A stretch of DNA of 64,000 nt from positions 124,001-188,000 of the forward strand of contig BDSL01000122.1 of the NCBI GenBank assembly GCA_003116995.1, in the 5' to 3' direction. The position numbers and the translations under genes are program-made. This DNA comes from Yamagishiella unicocca. Lineage: Eukaryota; Chlorophyta; Chlorophyceae; Chlamydomonadales; Volvocaceae. Below the pieces are notes generated by a model. The model worked only from the letters and a program-made list of their open reading frames with translations, had not been told where the DNA came from and ran no database searches. Positions 63,602-64,000 of this stretch are shown here, piece after piece (the stretch's first letter is position 1; the number at the start of each line of letters is the position of its first letter).

Positions 63602-64000
63602 GGGGGCGGGGAGCGTGTGGCACCGCGCCTGTAGGAGGATAGGGCAGCACAGGGAGAAAAGATGACTTTATATGGTTAGTACCGGTAGCGGGAGAAGGTA
63701 TGAGGCGGCGAGTGGGGCAGAGGAGGCGGCGAGTGGGTCAGAGGCGGCTGTGAGGAGGCTGGCGGGGCGGAGGCGGCTGTGCGGCCCTGTGCGGCGGAGC
63801 GCACTCCGGGTTGAGGGCCGGCTGGACGGGACGGTGCAGGGGGGGGCCGGCGTGCAGGGTAGAAACGAGGAGACCCGTGGGTCGGCACTGAAGAGTGGCA
63901 TCGATTAGGAGACGGTGAGGGGGAAGGGGGGGCCAGAGGAGGGTGCGTTCGGCCGGCAGGTCGTGCTGATAACGGTGGTGGTGGTGGAGAGAGGCTGGCG
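63602..64000. other. 3' flank of SET gene, no gene seen
   Basis: G-rich sequence with repeated GGAGGCGGCGAGTGGG. At 63866-63890 it has the reverse complement of a GTGCCGACCCACGGGTTTCC motif that also occurs at 3120-3140 in the HEXXH gene intron. No coding sequence. Confidence 0.4.

Overview
This is eukaryotic nuclear DNA, most likely from a chlamydomonadalean (volvocine-type) green alga. The coding sequence is very GC-rich. Genes are cut by many GT-AG introns with pyrimidine-rich 3' ends. Proteins carry long Ala/Gly/Ser/Pro/Gln inserts and plastid- or mitochondrion-like leaders. Two products, a bestrophin-type channel and a truncated haemoglobin with a long tail, belong to families that are expanded in these algae. 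The assignment rests on style and families, not on a species match. The stretches between genes are visibly more AT-rich than the genes.

I could build eleven gene models and one tRNA. In order they are: signal peptidase complex subunit 1 (+, 908-1150); a conserved protein with an HEXXH signature (+, 2067-4005); a three-RRM RNA-binding protein (-, 7987-10811); a truncated haemoglobin with a long tail (+, 15193-17390); a GNAT acetyltransferase, probably plastid (+, 20394-23920), with an intron-containing tRNA-Tyr on the opposite strand inside one of its introns (22501-22584); a CAP59/CMT1-type mannosyltransferase-like protein (+, 26162-28678); SUMO (+, 30638-31694); a plastid-targeted bestrophin-like chloride channel (-, 33605-35850); a 22-exon class II trehalose-6-phosphate synthase-like protein (-, 38272-48373); a leucine-rich-repeat protein (+, 50898-53869); a DeSI/PPPDE-type deSUMOylating isopeptidase-like protein (-, 56029-59554); and a SET-domain (SMYD-like) protein (+, 60005-63601). 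Every multi-exon model was checked for matching splice phase and a total length divisible by three.

The genes are mostly single-copy housekeeping functions and do not form one pathway. Two belong together biochemically: SUMO and a DeSI-type isopeptidase lie 25 kb apart. The channel and the GNAT protein probably act in the plastid. The TPS-like protein has a phosphatase domain that has lost its catalytic aspartates, which suggests a sensor or regulator.

The non-coding part is rich in structure. At least four families of short dispersed repeats sit inside introns of unrelated genes, in both orientations. Many introns carry private tandem arrays, the largest being 34 copies of a 23-bp unit in the TPS gene. 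Between 48.9 and 58.5 kb the DeSI locus has been partly duplicated, and a near-identical 38-bp direct repeat brackets a 4.6-kb block that contains exactly the LRR gene.
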